The position numbers and the translations under genes are program-made. From the NCBI GenBank assembly GCA_034429715.1, contig DAOUFR010000059.1:1-5986 (forward strand): 5,986 nt of DNA. The letters run 5' to 3'. Below the pieces are notes generated by a model. The model ran no database searches and was not told the DNA's origin. It saw only the letters and a program-made list of their open reading frames with translations. The DNA is from CAIMUM01 sp034429715. Lineage in GTDB: Bacteria; Chloroflexota; Dehalococcoidia; GIF9; UBA5629. This document shows positions 5,716-5,986 of the stretch, one piece after another (within the stretch, counting starts at the first letter, position 1; each line of letters opens with the position of its first letter).

Positions 5716-5986
5716 TTAGAGAGCGGCTTCCGCCGAATCTTTCTGCGAGATGGCGGCCTGGGCGGCGACCAGCTTGGCGATAGGCACCCTGAACGGGCTG
5801 CAGCTCACGTAATCCACGTTGATGGCGTGGAAGAATTTAATTGAGGTCGGCTCGCCCGCCTGCTCCCCACAAACGCCGATGGGAATATCCTTCTTGGCGC
5901 GGCGTGCCCAGAAAATAGCGGTCTCCATCAGCCGCCCGACGCCCTTGATATCGATAATCTCGAAGGGATTGTCTTCGAGTATGCCG
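5716..5986 (-). CDS. ppdK: Pyruvate, phosphate dikinase, C-terminal fragment (start outside window)
   Basis: The frame runs from the right edge on the minus strand to TAA (5716-5718), about 89 residues. It shows the C-terminal end of the PEP/pyruvate-binding barrel of PEP-utilising enzymes: NPFEIIDIKGVGRLME near the start, IGVCGEQAGEP with the family catalytic cysteine, and the diagnostic DYVSCSPFRVPIAKL followed by AAQAAI. This ending is typical of pyruvate phosphate dikinase (ATP + pyruvate + Pi to AMP + PEP + PPi), a cytoplasmic enzyme of gluconeogenesis or reversed glycolysis. The usual CGEHGG(D/E)P is CGEQAGEP here, partly resembling the PtsI form. PEP synthase and PtsI are less likely because of the SCSPFRVPIA ending. 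It converges on the operon with 34 bases between stop codons and is probably an independent transcription unit. Confidence 0.88.
   Translation of the reverse strand, partial: GILEDNPFEIIDIKGVGRLMETAIFWARRAKKDIPIGVCGEQAGEPTSIKFFHAINVDYVSCSPFRVPIAKLVAAQAAISQKDSAEAAL

Overview
This is a gene-dense bacterial window: roughly 50-60% GC in the segments I counted by hand, gaps of 4 to 68 bases between genes, and no gene-free stretch over 300 bases. No RNA gene, CRISPR array, insertion sequence or convincing factor-independent terminator was seen. Ribosome binding sites are classical purine-rich Shine-Dalgarno sequences. The protein mix (SCP2-like domain, M24 creatinase/prolidase-like domain, DUF849/BKACE enzyme, pyruvate phosphate dikinase) suggests an uncultured environmental bacterium. 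Chloroflexota (Dehalococcoidia-like) would fit, but that is an impression from the proteins and not a demonstrated placement.

Layout: (1) bases 2-235 (+) are the last 77 codons of a calcineurin-like metallophosphoesterase. (2) 304-3099 (+) is a 931-residue three-domain protein: SCP2 sterol-carrier-like domain, Gfo/Idh/MocA NAD(P)-dependent oxidoreductase, then M24 creatinase/prolidase-like domain. (3) 3144-3932 (+) is a divergent beta-keto acid cleavage enzyme (BKACE, DUF849). (4) 3937-4713 (+) is a classical short-chain dehydrogenase/reductase. (5) 4710-5681 (+) is an extended SDR (NAD-dependent epimerase/dehydratase), overlapping gene 4 by ATGA. (6) 5716-5986 (-) is the C-terminal end of pyruvate phosphate dikinase, converging on the operon with a 34-base gap.

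Genes 2 to 5 look like one operon (gaps 44, 4 and -4 bases) for an uncharacterised catabolic or modification pathway. It combines three Rossmann-fold redox or epimerase activities, a metal-dependent M24 hydrolase or lyase, a lipid- or acyl-binding domain, and an enzyme expected to split a beta-keto acid with acetyl-CoA. A plausible reading is that the dehydrogenases oxidise a hydroxylated substrate to a beta-keto acid that the BKACE enzyme then cleaves. The substrate cannot be read from sequence.

The most notable points are the SCP2-Gfo/Idh/MocA-M24 fusion and two possible sites inside its gene for making sub-proteins. One is an A8 run in the first linker in correct A-AAA-AAA phase, where a -1 slip would end the protein just after the SCP2 domain. 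The other is a strong internal Shine-Dalgarno plus GTG at the second junction that would give a free-standing 373-residue M24 protein. The BKACE and M24 domains also both depart from their family consensus at active-site positions while keeping the metal ligands.
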